Assembly: GCF_008087625.1 (NCBI RefSeq)
Contig: NZ_CP042997.1
Span: forward strand, 2,914,001-2,978,000
DNA length: 64,000 nucleotides
Direction: 5' to 3'
From: Aquisphaera giovannonii
Lineage (GTDB): Bacteria > Planctomycetota > Planctomycetia > Isosphaerales > Isosphaeraceae
Shown here: in pieces, positions 51,571 to 60,774 of the stretch
Layout of the letters: each line of letters begins with the position of its first letter
Numbering within the stretch: position 1 is the stretch's first letter
Notes under the pieces: generated by a model
Told to the model about the DNA's origin: nothing
Databases searched by the model: none
What the model saw: the letters and a program-made list of their open reading frames with translations, nothing else
Program-made: the position numbers and the translations under genes

Positions 51571-52496
51571 GTGGTCTCCCGAGCTTCGAGAGGTTGTTCG
51601 GGGTCGCCGACGCCCGTGGCGACGCCGCGACGCTGGCCGTTGCGGGCGGCGACGATCCGACCGTCATCGAGGCGATGGCACGCGCCCGCGATCGCGGCTG
51701 GATCCGCCCGATACTGGTCGGCCCCGAGCATCGGATCCGTCAGGTCGCAGCGGACATCGGCATCGACATGGCCGGAATGCAGATCGTGCACGCCGAAGGC
51801 GGGGATGTGGCGTCGTCTGCCGTCTCCCTCGTCCGGTCGGGCCGAGCCCGGGCATTGATGAAGGGGCAGATCGCGACCGCTTCCCTCATGCGCGCCGTGC
51901 TCGACGCATCGTCGGGCCTGCGCACCGGACGGGTGATCTGCCAGGTCGCGCTCGTGGAGATCCCTCGCGACGGCCGGCGGTTCCTCCTCGCCGATACGGG
52001 CATCACGATCCGCCCCGACCTCGAGCAGAAGATCGGCATCGCCACGTCCGCCATCGACGTCTCGCGTGCGCTGGGAGTGGCCTCCCCGCGCGTCGCGATC
52101 ATGGCGGCGAGCGAGTCCATCAACCCGGCCATGCCCGAGACGATCGACGCCCGGGATATCGCCGGCAGGCTCAACGAGGGCGGGGAAATCTCATGCGAGG
52201 CGCAGGGGCCGCTTTCCTTCGACCTCGCCTACGCCGACGATGCCGGGGCCCAGAAACAAATCGGCGGCTCGGTCGTGGGGAAGGCGGACGCCATGATTTT
52301 CCCCGACCTGAACTCCGCGAACCTGACCGTCAAGGCGATCATGTACACCGCCGATTGCCACTTCGGGGGCATCCTCATGGGCTGCTCCTGCCCCGTGGTC
52401 TTCATGTCCCGCGCGGACGACGTCTCCACCCGCATGAATTCCCTCGCGCTGACCCTCGCCGTCCTGGACGATCCGCGGCGGAAGACCTCCAATTGA
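51567..52496 (+). CDS. phosphate acyltransferase (phosphate butyryltransferase-like)
   Basis: 309 residues of the Pta/Ptb family, which interconverts acyl-CoA and acyl-phosphate. Motifs include MARARDRGWIRPILVG, GRARALMKGQIATASLMRAVLD, FLLADTGITIRPDLEQK, and KADAMIFPDLNSANLTVKAIMY with the SANLTVK loop. No acyl kinase partner gene is beside it. The ATG at 51567 overlaps the crotonase stop. The frame opens earlier at 51483 but there it is antisense-like composition. Confidence 0.88.
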   Translation: MSGLPSFERLFGVADARGDAATLAVAGGDDPTVIEAMARARDRGWIRPILVGPEHRIRQVAADIGIDMAGMQIVHAEGGDVASSAVSLVRSGRARALMKGQIATASLMRAVLDASSGLRTGRVICQVALVEIPRDGRRFLLADTGITIRPDLEQKIGIATSAIDVSRALGVASPRVAIMAASESINPAMPETIDARDIAGRLNEGGEISCEAQGPLSFDLAYADDAGAQKQIGGSVVGKADAMIFPDLNSANLTVKAIMYTADCHFGGILMGCSCPVVFMSRADDVSTRMNSLALTLAVLDDPRRKTSN

Positions 52497-52572
52497 CGGC
52501 GTCTATCAGAGGCGTGTAACATTACTACTTGCGAATTGAGTTGAGTTCAGCCGGGTTGAGTGGAGGTCGGCG

Positions 52573-54225
52573 ATGAAGCTGGTGATAGTCGGCGGGGTGG
52601 CGGGGGGCGCCTCGGCGGCGGCTCGGGCGAGGAGGCTCGACGAGCGGGCGGAGATCGTGGTATTCGAACGCGGCCCTGACCCATCGTTCGCCAATTGCGG
52701 CCTGCCGTACTACGTGGGCGGGGAGATTCGGGACCGCACCAAGCTGCTGGTGACGAGCCCTGAGGTGCTGAAGGGCCGATACAACCTGGACGTGCGTACG
52801 GATACCGAGGTCGTCGGGATTGATCGCGACGCCCGGACGGTCACGGCGAGGCGGCTCGCGGACGGCACGACGTACGTGCAGCCGTATGATGCCCTGATCC
52901 TGGCCCCTGGCGCCGAGCCGCTCCGCCCGTCGATACCCGGGATCGACCTGCCGGGCGTCTTCACGCTGCGGAACTTGCCGGATGTGGACCGCATCAAGGC
53001 GGCCGTCGATCGGGGGAGTCGACGGGCCACGCTCGTGGGCGCCGGGTTCATCGGCCTGGAGCTCGCGGAGAACCTCGTGCGGCGCGGGGTCGAGACGACG
53101 CTCGTCGAGCTGCAGGATCAGGTCCTCCCGCCGCTAGACCGGGAGATGACGACCCCGCTGGTGGAGGCCCTCGGAGCCAAGGGGGTTGTAGTCCGGCTGC
53201 GGGAATCCGCGGAGGCGATCCGGGCCGTCGCCGGTGGCCTTGCGATCGACCTGAGGTCGGGCGGGACGATCGAGGCGGACCTCGTCGTCCTCGGCGTCGG
53301 TGTCCGCCCCGAGAACGCGCTCGCCAAGGCCGCCGGGCTCGAGATCGGCCAACGCGGCGGGATCCGGGTGGACGATCGGATGCGAACCTCGGACCCGGCG
53401 ATCTTCGCCGTCGGGGACGCGGTGGAGATCCGCGACTTCGTTTCCGGGGCGCCCGCCCAGGTCCCCCTCGCGGGGCCGGCCAATCGCCAGGGCCGGATCG
53501 CGGCCGACAACGTGTTCGGCCGCGAGAGCCGCTATCGCGGGACGCAGGGCACGGCGATCGTCGGCTTCTTCGGGCATGCGGCGGCGATCACCGGTGCCAG
53601 CGAGAAGGCCCTCCGGCGCGAGGGTCGGTCCTATCAGAAAATCTATGTCCACGCCAATCAGCACGCGAGCTACTATCCGGGTGCGAGGCCGATGACCATC
53701 AAGCTGCTGTTCGAAGGGCCCTCGGGCAGGATCCTGGGGGCCCAGGTGGTCGGGGAGGATGGCGTGGATAATCGCGTCAATGTGATCGCGACGGCCATCC
53801 AGGCCGGGATGACGGTCTTCGACCTCGAGGAAGTCGAGCTCGCCTACGCACCCCAATTCGGGTCGGCCAAGGATGCCATCAACATGGCTGGCTTCGTGGC
53901 TTCGAACGTCCTGCGGGGTGACGTACGCCAGGTTCACGTCGACGAACTGGACGAGCAGCGGCTCCTCGGGGCCGCGATCATCGATGTCCGGACGCCGAAG
54001 GAGTTCGCCGCCGGCCGCATAGAGGGCGCAGTGAACATCCCGCTTGAGCAGCTTCGCACGCGAATCGGCGAGGTGCCGAGGGACCGTCCCGTCGTGGTCC
54101 ATTGCCAGGTCGGGATGCGAGGGTACATGGCCACGCGCATCCTCCGCGACGCGGGCCTCGACTCGGCCAATCTCGCGGGCGGCTACAAGACCTACCGGTT
54201 GTACCATCCCGAGTGTAAGCTCTGA
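52573..54225 (+). CDS. CoA-disulfide reductase-type flavoprotein fused to rhodanese
   Basis: 550 residues. The first 450 are a pyridine-nucleotide-disulfide oxidoreductase of the CoADR/Nox group: FAD motif VIVGGVAGGASAAARARR, active Cys43 in FANCGLPYY, NADH-binding VGAGFIGLELAENL and the ATG-like AVGDAVEI. The last 90 are a rhodanese domain (AIIDVRTPKEFAAGRIEGAVNIPLE and the active loop HCQVGMRGY with Cys). Such CoADR-rhodanese fusions reduce CoA-disulfide, persulfide or polysulfide. Its location is cytoplasmic. The ATG at 52573 has GGAGG seven bases before. Confidence 0.93.
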   Translation: MKLVIVGGVAGGASAAARARRLDERAEIVVFERGPDPSFANCGLPYYVGGEIRDRTKLLVTSPEVLKGRYNLDVRTDTEVVGIDRDARTVTARRLADGTTYVQPYDALILAPGAEPLRPSIPGIDLPGVFTLRNLPDVDRIKAAVDRGSRRATLVGAGFIGLELAENLVRRGVETTLVELQDQVLPPLDREMTTPLVEALGAKGVVVRLRESAEAIRAVAGGLAIDLRSGGTIEADLVVLGVGVRPENALAKAAGLEIGQRGGIRVDDRMRTSDPAIFAVGDAVEIRDFVSGAPAQVPLAGPANRQGRIAADNVFGRESRYRGTQGTAIVGFFGHAAAITGASEKALRREGRSYQKIYVHANQHASYYPGARPMTIKLLFEGPSGRILGAQVVGEDGVDNRVNVIATAIQAGMTVFDLEEVELAYAPQFGSAKDAINMAGFVASNVLRGDVRQVHVDELDEQRLLGAAIIDVRTPKEFAAGRIEGAVNIPLEQLRTRIGEVPRDRPVVVHCQVGMRGYMATRILRDAGLDSANLAGGYKTYRLYHPECKL

Positions 54226-54273
54226 ACCACCGGCCCCGCGTCGCGAGCCGGCCACAACGCGGAGACCCCCTCC

Positions 54274-56433
54274 ATGATCACGCCGGCCGCCGCATCGCTC
54301 CTGGTACTGTCCCTCCTCGCCGATGACCACGTTGGCGGCAGGCAGGAAGTGCCCGCCCGGCCGGCGATGACGGCCACGGCGGCCCAGTTGGAGTCGCACC
54401 TCACTGCGCAGGCCGGTCTCCTGCTTCGAAGGCGTCGCGACGAGGTCGCGGCGGCGACGACGGTCGAACAGGTCGAGGCGCGTCGCGAACGCCTGCGGGC
54501 ATTCTTCCTGGGTTCGCTGGGCGACCTGCCGGCGCGCACGCCGCTGGAGGCGCGGGTGATCGGTGTGCGGCCATGCCCCGGCTATCGAGTCGAGCGGATC
54601 GTGTTCCAGAGCCGGCCGCGGCATCACGTGACGGCGAACCTCTACCTCCCGGACGGGCCGGCTCGCGTCCCCGGCGTGCTGATGCCCTGCGGGCACTCCG
54701 AGAATGGCAAGGCCGACGAGACGTATCAGCGCGCCTGCATCCTGATGGCCCGCAACGGCCTGGCGGTCCTCACATACGATCCGATCGGCCAGGGCGAACG
54801 CAAGCAGCTCCTCGATGCGGGCGGCAATCCTGCGGTGCGCGAGGGGTCGACGACCGAGCACACGCGGGTGGGCGTTGGTGCCATCCTCGTCGGCAGACAG
54901 GCCGCCAGCTACCGCATCTGGGACGGCATCCGCGCGCTCGACTACCTGGCCTCGCGGCCGGAGGTCGACGGGACGAGGCTGGGCTGCACCGGCAACTCCG
55001 GGGGTGGGACCCTCACGTCTTACCTCATGGCGCTCGACGACCGGATCGCGGCCGCCGCCCCTTCCTGCTACATCACGTCGCTGGAGCGACTCTTCACCAC
55101 GATCGGCCCCCAGGACGCCGAGCAGAACATCACGGGGCAGGTCGCGGCGGGGATGGATCACGCGGACTACATCGCCCTCCGCGCCCCGAAGCCCACGCTC
55201 CTCTGCACCGGCACGCGCGACTTCTTCGACATCCAGGGGAGCTGGGACACCTTCCGCGAGGCCAAGCGTCTCTATACACGCCTCGGGTTCGCCGAGCGCA
55301 TCGACCTGATGGAGTCCGACGAGCCGCACGGTTTCACGTCGCCACGGCGTGTCGCCGCGACGCGATGGCTCCGCCGCTGGCTGTCCGGGCGGGACGAGGC
55401 GATCACGGAGTCGCCCGCCACGGTGCTCCCCGATTCCGAGCTGCTGTGCACCTCGACCGGCCAGGTTCTCAGCGAGCTGCATGGCGTGTCGGCGTTCGAC
55501 CTGAACGCCGAGCGAGCCCGCGAGCTGCGGCCGGCACGGGAAGCCTTCGCCCGCGACTCGACCCCGGCCGACTTCCGCGCCCGCGTCCGGGAACTGCTCG
55601 GGATTGGCCGATCGCGCCCTGCCTCAGGCCCGGTCGAGGAAGTCGGTCGTCAGTCGGGCACCGGGTACCTTCGTCGCTCGCTCGTCTTCAGCCCCGAGCC
55701 GGGGCTCGCCCTCGGAGCCGTCGAGTGGATCCCCACCGGTGAAGCGGGCAAGGCCCCGGTGGTCGTCCTCCTGGGCGATCGGACGGACTCGGAGCCGACG
55801 CCCGGCGGCCCGCTGGAGCGGGCACTCAAGTCGGGTCGCCGGGTCGTCCAGGCTCAACTGCGAGGGTCGGATTCGGGGAAGGCCACGAAGGCGGCATCCG
55901 GGCTCGACGCCGTGGTCGGGCAGGATTGGAAGGCGGCCTTCCTTTCGCTGCACCTCGGCCGACCGCTGCTCGGCCAGCGTGTTGTGGACCTGCTGGGATT
56001 GCTCGAGAGCCTCGACGGCGAAAGCGGCGTGCGCGGACGCGGCTTCGAGGTGCGAGCCGACGGCCCATCCGGGCCGGTCGCCCTGCATGCGGCGGGCCTC
56101 GACGAGTCCCGTCGAATCGTGGCCCTCGAGGTGAGAAATAGCCTGGTTTCCTGGGCAGACGTCGTGGATCGAGCTGGGGGCCGTCGCCAGCTCGGGAACG
56201 CGGTCCCGGGAGTGCTGAGGTATTATGACCTCCCCGACCTCGCGGCGCGGCTCTCCCCCTTGCCGCTGAGGATCGAGTCCCCGATGGACTCGGTAGGGAA
56301 CCCCGTCACGCAGGCCGATCTCGAGTCGTCCCACGCCGCCGCGGTCCGGGCGTACGAGAAGACGGGCGGACTGGTGCTCGAAGCGGGCAAGCCACGCGAG
56401 GCCTCGGATTCGCCCTCGGCGAAGGCCCGCTGA
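54274..56433 (+). CDS. exported acetyl-xylan-esterase-like protein with second, degenerate hydrolase half
   Basis: 719 residues with a short hydrophobic N-terminus (ITPAAASLLVLSLLA). The first half is an alpha/beta hydrolase with oxyanion motif MPCGHSENGK, nucleophile Ser242 in GCTGNSGGGTLT, acid loop DFFDIQGSW and final His in DEPHGFT, as in acetyl xylan esterases. The second half (about 450-690) repeats the fold in outline (VVVLLGDRTDSEPTPGG, LHAAGLDESR) but has no serine elbow that I can find. Such large esterases often act on plant polysaccharide in this phylum. Start 54274 is followed by nothing better. Confidence 0.85.
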   Translation: MITPAAASLLVLSLLADDHVGGRQEVPARPAMTATAAQLESHLTAQAGLLLRRRRDEVAAATTVEQVEARRERLRAFFLGSLGDLPARTPLEARVIGVRPCPGYRVERIVFQSRPRHHVTANLYLPDGPARVPGVLMPCGHSENGKADETYQRACILMARNGLAVLTYDPIGQGERKQLLDAGGNPAVREGSTTEHTRVGVGAILVGRQAASYRIWDGIRALDYLASRPEVDGTRLGCTGNSGGGTLTSYLMALDDRIAAAAPSCYITSLERLFTTIGPQDAEQNITGQVAAGMDHADYIALRAPKPTLLCTGTRDFFDIQGSWDTFREAKRLYTRLGFAERIDLMESDEPHGFTSPRRVAATRWLRRWLSGRDEAITESPATVLPDSELLCTSTGQVLSELHGVSAFDLNAERARELRPAREAFARDSTPADFRARVRELLGIGRSRPASGPVEEVGRQSGTGYLRRSLVFSPEPGLALGAVEWIPTGEAGKAPVVVLLGDRTDSEPTPGGPLERALKSGRRVVQAQLRGSDSGKATKAASGLDAVVGQDWKAAFLSLHLGRPLLGQRVVDLLGLLESLDGESGVRGRGFEVRADGPSGPVALHAAGLDESRRIVALEVRNSLVSWADVVDRAGGRRQLGNAVPGVLRYYDLPDLAARLSPLPLRIESPMDSVGNPVTQADLESSHAAAVRAYEKTGGLVLEAGKPREASDSPSAKAR

Positions 56434-56473
56434 TGCCGACGGGGATCGCCCAGATCAACACGGAGGAGTCATC

Positions 56474-57466
56474 ATGCCGCTCGATCCTCAGGCCAGGGAC
56501 TTTCTCGACCGACTCGCCGCGGCGAACCTCAAGCCGATCGAGTCCATCCCGGTCTCGGAGGCCCGCGCCCAGATGGATCTCTCCACGCACTTCCTGGGGC
56601 CCTTGCCGCACGTCGCACGGGCGGAGGATCGGCATTTCGAGGGGCCGGGCGGGACGATCCGGGTCAGGCTGCTGAGGCCGTCTCCCCGAGACGGGGCGGA
56701 TTCCTCCGCCGGCCGGCATCCGGCGCCGGCGCTCGTTTACTTTCACGGCGGAGGGTGGGTCCTCGGGAATTTGACATCCCACGAGCATATCTGCCGCGCG
56801 ATCGCCAACGAGGCAGGGGCGGTGGTGATTGCGGTGGACTATCGGCTCGCTCCCGAGCATCGGTTCCCGGCGGCGGCGGAGGATGCCCTCGCCGCGACGA
56901 CCTGGGCGATCACCCGGGCCGAGGAGTTCGGCCTCGATGCCCGGCGGATCGCCGTGGGCGGCGACAGCGCGGGGGGCAACCTGGCCGCGGCCGCCTGCCT
57001 GATGGCCCGCGACGCCGGAGGGCCCCGGCCCGCTTTCCAGGTCCTCGTGTACCCGATCGCCGACTGCGGCATGGACACGGGTTCCTACCGAGAATTCGCC
57101 GACGGCTATTTCCTGACGGCCGCGGAGATGGCCTGGTACTGGGACCAGTACGTGCCGGACCGGGGACGTCGCCCGGACCCGCTGGCCTCCCCCTGTCGAG
57201 CCCAGGACCTCCGCGGGCTGCCCCCCGCGCTCGTCATCACGGCGGGCTGCGACGTGCTGCGGGACGAGGGCGAGTTGTACGCCAGGCGCCTGCAAGACTC
57301 CGGCGTGCCGACGACACTGAGCCGTTACGAGGGGACGATCCACGGCTTCGTCCGCCGATTCCCGTTCTTCGACCAGGGCAGGGCGGCCATCAAGGAGATC
57401 GGCCGCGCGGTCCGCGACGCCATCGGCGAGGGAGGACCGGGGCCCTCGACCCCTTCAGTGTTGTGA
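56474..57466 (+). CDS. alpha/beta hydrolase-3 (hormone-sensitive-lipase family) esterase
   Basis: 330 residues with the HSL family signature: HGGGWVLG (oxyanion hole), GDSAGGNLA (Ser165), DVLRDEGELYA (Asp) and IHGF (His). It lacks a signal peptide and should be a cytoplasmic carboxylesterase. It begins 40 bases after the previous esterase gene, so they may share a transcript, and its 3' end overlaps the convergent TPR-like gene by 12 bases. Confidence 0.93.
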   Translation: MPLDPQARDFLDRLAAANLKPIESIPVSEARAQMDLSTHFLGPLPHVARAEDRHFEGPGGTIRVRLLRPSPRDGADSSAGRHPAPALVYFHGGGWVLGNLTSHEHICRAIANEAGAVVIAVDYRLAPEHRFPAAAEDALAATTWAITRAEEFGLDARRIAVGGDSAGGNLAAAACLMARDAGGPRPAFQVLVYPIADCGMDTGSYREFADGYFLTAAEMAWYWDQYVPDRGRRPDPLASPCRAQDLRGLPPALVITAGCDVLRDEGELYARRLQDSGVPTTLSRYEGTIHGFVRRFPFFDQGRAAIKEIGRAVRDAIGEGGPGPSTPSVL

Positions 57467-59848
57467 TCCGATGCGTTGGCGGAGGCGGATGAACTTCTGC
57501 TCGATCGCGCCGCCGCCGAGGTTCGGGTGGAGGATGGCCGTCCCGTTGATGAGCTGAGCGGACTCGGCGAGCTGGCCGGATCGGAAGTAGGCGAGCGCCA
57601 GCCCATAGCGAGATCCGAACCACGCGGGGGAGCCGGGCTTCAGGTTCCGCGAGCGCAGCCGTTCGACGTCGATGGCCAGCTCGTACGCCTCGATGCGATT
57701 GTAGGTGTCGGCCAGGTCGCGTAGCAGCGCATCGTCGACGGTGCCTCGGGGCGGCCCCGAGAACGTGCGGAGGGCGGCACGTGCCCCCCGCTCGTCTCCG
57801 AGGAAGAGCAGGGCGCGTGCGAGCCTCATGCGCAGCTCGGCACGCTCGACGGCCGTCCATCTCTCCTCGTCCGGATCCGATGCCGCGGGCTGGACAAGGA
57901 GGCGGAGGACCATCCCCAGCCGTCGCTCGTGCAGGTCTTCCTCGGAGTACGTGGCACACTCATCGAGCAGGCGGGTCGCCTCGAGGAAGGCCGTCCGGCC
58001 CGTCGGCTCGGCCCACGAGGCGTGCATCTGCGCCTCCCGCTCCGCCTGCAGATACGGCGGCCCGGTCTGCACGAGCGCGACCAGGCGCAGGAGCCGGGCG
58101 CGGTAGCGTTCGGCCGGCCGCATCGGCATCGTCGTGATCCGGTCCAGGCATTCGAGCGAGTGGCGCGAATTGCCGACGAGAGGGACGAGGTTGAGTCGAG
58201 CCTCCGCGACCAGGAGCGCGGCCCTCTCGGCGTCGCCGCGGGCCTGCTTGACGCTCCCCTGGAGCTCATCCTGCGCCCGCCGGAAGTCCTCCTTGAGCGT
58301 CGCACGCTCGGAAGTGACGAGGAGGGTCTCCAGCTCGAAAAGGTTCAGCGCGGCCGCGGCCAGGCGGGCGTCGAGCCATCTCGGCGAGCCGGGTCCAATC
58401 TCCTTCCAGAGCGACCGCGCCCGGGACGTGTCGTCGGCGGCGCGGGAGAGGTTGGCGAGCAGCCATCGGGCCTCGTCGGTGGAGGGCTCGGCGGGGAAGT
58501 CGCGGATCTGCCGCTCGAGCGCGTCGGCATAGGAGGCGGCCGTCACGCCGGGGGCTCCGGCGGCGAGCGCACGGCCCCGGGCGAGGGCCAGGAGCAGCCC
58601 GGCCTTCGAACGGGACGCGCCGGCCTTCGGGTCGTTGCAGACCCTGGAGAGCAGGGCGTCGGCCTCGGCGAGGCGACCGGCCCGGAAAAGCATCGCCCCG
58701 GCCTTGAGGCGATAGGCCGAAGCCCCGGCAGGGTCCGACGCCTCGTCCGCATGGGCGGCCGCCTGCGATTCGAGCTCCGCCGCACGATCCAGATCGCCCC
58801 GGATCTCGAAGGCGTCCGCCATCACATCCGAGGCCATCGCCGAGTGCTTCTTGCTGGTCTTCAGCCCGGACGCGGCCAGCGCCACGAGGGCCCTGCGGGC
58901 TTGCGGGCTTCTCGCCGTCCTCATTCCATCCAGCACGCGGAACAGGTCCTGCTCGAGGGCGTCGCGCCCGGCGCCCGGGTCCAGGGCGGAGAGCTGGGCG
59001 ATGCGGAGCCTGACGAGGGCCAGATTCTTCGTCGGGTCGTCGGCCGGGGCGGCCTTGATGAGCGCCTCGGCCTCCGCCCATCGTTGGCGGGACGTGAGGA
59101 TCTCGAGCCGGGCCTCGAAGAGGTCGCGGGGCGGCGGCGGAGGATCCAGCCGCGAGGCCGACTCGACCTCCGCCGCCGCCTCGTCGAGATGTCCCACCCG
59201 ACGGAGCAGCTCGGCACGCAGGAGCGAGTTGAAGGTCTTCAGGCCGGGCTCGGTTGGGGGGGGGGCCGTCAGGGCGACCGCCTCCGACTCGAGGGCCTTC
59301 CTGGCCGGGGAGTCCGATGGCTCCAGCTCGGCCCGGTCCGCGAGGGCCCGAGACAGGCGGTAGCGGACGTTTTCCGACAGGGCGGTCTCGCCCTCCTCCG
59401 GCTTGATCGCCCGGAATCGAGAGATGGCATCGTCGAGGGCGCTCGCCGCCTGTCGCGAGTCGGCCTCGTCCGCGGGATTGAGCTCGCGATGCTGACGCCA
59501 GCTCATCCCCTGGGCCCATCGATAGACCCCGGCCTGGAGCTGGAACTCTCGGCTGCGCGGATGTCCCTCGTTCTGCTCGTTGAACTCGCCGAGGACGGCG
59601 ATGGCACGGTCCCAGAATGAGGCCTTCTCCGCCGGCCCATCGGCCGCCCTGGCAGTCTCGTCGAGGGCGCCGACCATCTCCATGGCGGCCGATTCCCGCT
59701 GGCCGATGGCGAGGGTCGGATCGTCGGCCAGGCGCTTGAGATCCTCCAGACGAATGGCCAGGCGGTCATTCGCCGGGCGGTCCTGGAGAGACGCCCAGGG
59801 CAGCAGAAGTCCCAGACTGAGGGCCAGATGGATCATGCGAAGTCCCAT
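57455..59848 (-). CDS. exported TPR-like repeat protein
   Basis: 797 residues: signal peptide (MGLRMIHLALSLGLLLPWASLQ) and then an almost all-helical protein with TPR-like units: DEAAAEVESASRLDP, QRWAEAEALIKAAP, GDLDRAAELESQAAAHADEA, GRLAEADALLSRV, and YRIEAYELAIDVERLRS. It contains no catalytic motif and is probably a periplasmic scaffold. ATG 59848 or 59836 starts the signal; a longer frame to 59881 adds residues before it. It faces the importer operon divergently, with 146 bases between. Confidence 0.78.
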   Translation of the reverse strand: MGLRMIHLALSLGLLLPWASLQDRPANDRLAIRLEDLKRLADDPTLAIGQRESAAMEMVGALDETARAADGPAEKASFWDRAIAVLGEFNEQNEGHPRSREFQLQAGVYRWAQGMSWRQHRELNPADEADSRQAASALDDAISRFRAIKPEEGETALSENVRYRLSRALADRAELEPSDSPARKALESEAVALTAPPPTEPGLKTFNSLLRAELLRRVGHLDEAAAEVESASRLDPPPPPRDLFEARLEILTSRQRWAEAEALIKAAPADDPTKNLALVRLRIAQLSALDPGAGRDALEQDLFRVLDGMRTARSPQARRALVALAASGLKTSKKHSAMASDVMADAFEIRGDLDRAAELESQAAAHADEASDPAGASAYRLKAGAMLFRAGRLAEADALLSRVCNDPKAGASRSKAGLLLALARGRALAAGAPGVTAASYADALERQIRDFPAEPSTDEARWLLANLSRAADDTSRARSLWKEIGPGSPRWLDARLAAAALNLFELETLLVTSERATLKEDFRRAQDELQGSVKQARGDAERAALLVAEARLNLVPLVGNSRHSLECLDRITTMPMRPAERYRARLLRLVALVQTGPPYLQAEREAQMHASWAEPTGRTAFLEATRLLDECATYSEEDLHERRLGMVLRLLVQPAASDPDEERWTAVERAELRMRLARALLFLGDERGARAALRTFSGPPRGTVDDALLRDLADTYNRIEAYELAIDVERLRSRNLKPGSPAWFGSRYGLALAYFRSGQLAESAQLINGTAILHPNLGGGAIEQKFIRLRQRIGSQH

Positions 59849-59994
59849 GCACCGCGAAATCTTCCGAGGAGGCCGTTGCATCTCAGTCCGGAATTATAGC
59901 AGCCTTGCAGTACAGGCGTGCGGTCGCGACCATGGTCAGACGCATCGGGGCCGCGGACGCCCTTGCGCCGACGATTCGCAAGGGGATGTGCCGA

Positions 59995-60774
59995 ATGCCA
60001 GACGCCACACCGTCCATCGCCGCCGCGTCGTGGGCCGGGGTGTCGAAGACCTACCCGGATGGTCGGAAGGCCCTGAACGACGTCCATCTCAATGTGCACA
60101 AGGGAGAGATCCTGGCCTTGCTGGGGACCAGCGGGTCGGGGAAGACGACCCTCCTGAAGATGCTCAACGCCCTCGTCCTGCCGAGCTCCGGAGAGGTGCG
60201 GGTTCGCGGCAAGGCCACGACGGAATGGAGTGCCACCGAGTTGCGCCGGTCGATCGGCTTCGTCATCCAGGAAGGCGGATTGATGCCCCACCTGACCGTC
60301 CACCGGAACGTGTCGCTGGCGGCCCGGATCCAGGGGAAGCCCCGTGCGGAACGCGAGGAGCTGGCCGCTTCCAGGCTGCGGCTCGTCGGCCTGGATCCCG
60401 ACCGGTTCGGAGGCCGATTCCCGAGGGAACTCAGCGGAGGCCAGCGTCAACGGGTGGGCGTGGCCCGGGCGCTGGCGGCGAGTTCGGACCTGATCCTCAT
60501 GGATGAGCCCTTCGGCGCCCTGGACCCGGTCACCCGTCGCGACATCCAGGACGAATTCCGGGACCTCCAGCGGAAGCTCGGGACGACGGTCGTGATCGTC
60601 ACTCACGACATCCGGGAGGCGTGCCGACTGGGCGACCGCCTCGCCCTGCTCCACGAGGGCACCCTCCTCCAGGTCGGGAGGGCGGCCGAATTCCTGGACC
60701 ATCCCGCGACGGACTACGTGCGCCGGTTCTTCCTCGATGCGGCGGCGGTCGACCTCGCGGGCGAGGCATCGTGA
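59995..60774 (+). CDS. OpuC/EgtU-type ABC importer ATPase
   Basis: 259 residues: Walker A GTSGSGKTT, Q-loop FVIQEGGLMPH (Gln followed by Glu, typical of glycine-betaine type importers), signature LSGGQRQRVGVARAL, Walker B LILMDEPFGALD and switch VTHDIREACRLG. The C-terminus lacks the CBS domains of OpuAA/ProV. ATG 59995 was chosen over 59986 because of AGGGG ahead; it is immediately followed (TGATG) by the permease-binding protein gene. Confidence 0.92.
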   Translation: MPDATPSIAAASWAGVSKTYPDGRKALNDVHLNVHKGEILALLGTSGSGKTTLLKMLNALVLPSSGEVRVRGKATTEWSATELRRSIGFVIQEGGLMPHLTVHRNVSLAARIQGKPRAEREELAASRLRLVGLDPDRFGGRFPRELSGGQRQRVGVARALAASSDLILMDEPFGALDPVTRRDIQDEFRDLQRKLGTTVVIVTHDIREACRLGDRLALLHEGTLLQVGRAAEFLDHPATDYVRRFFLDAAAVDLAGEAS

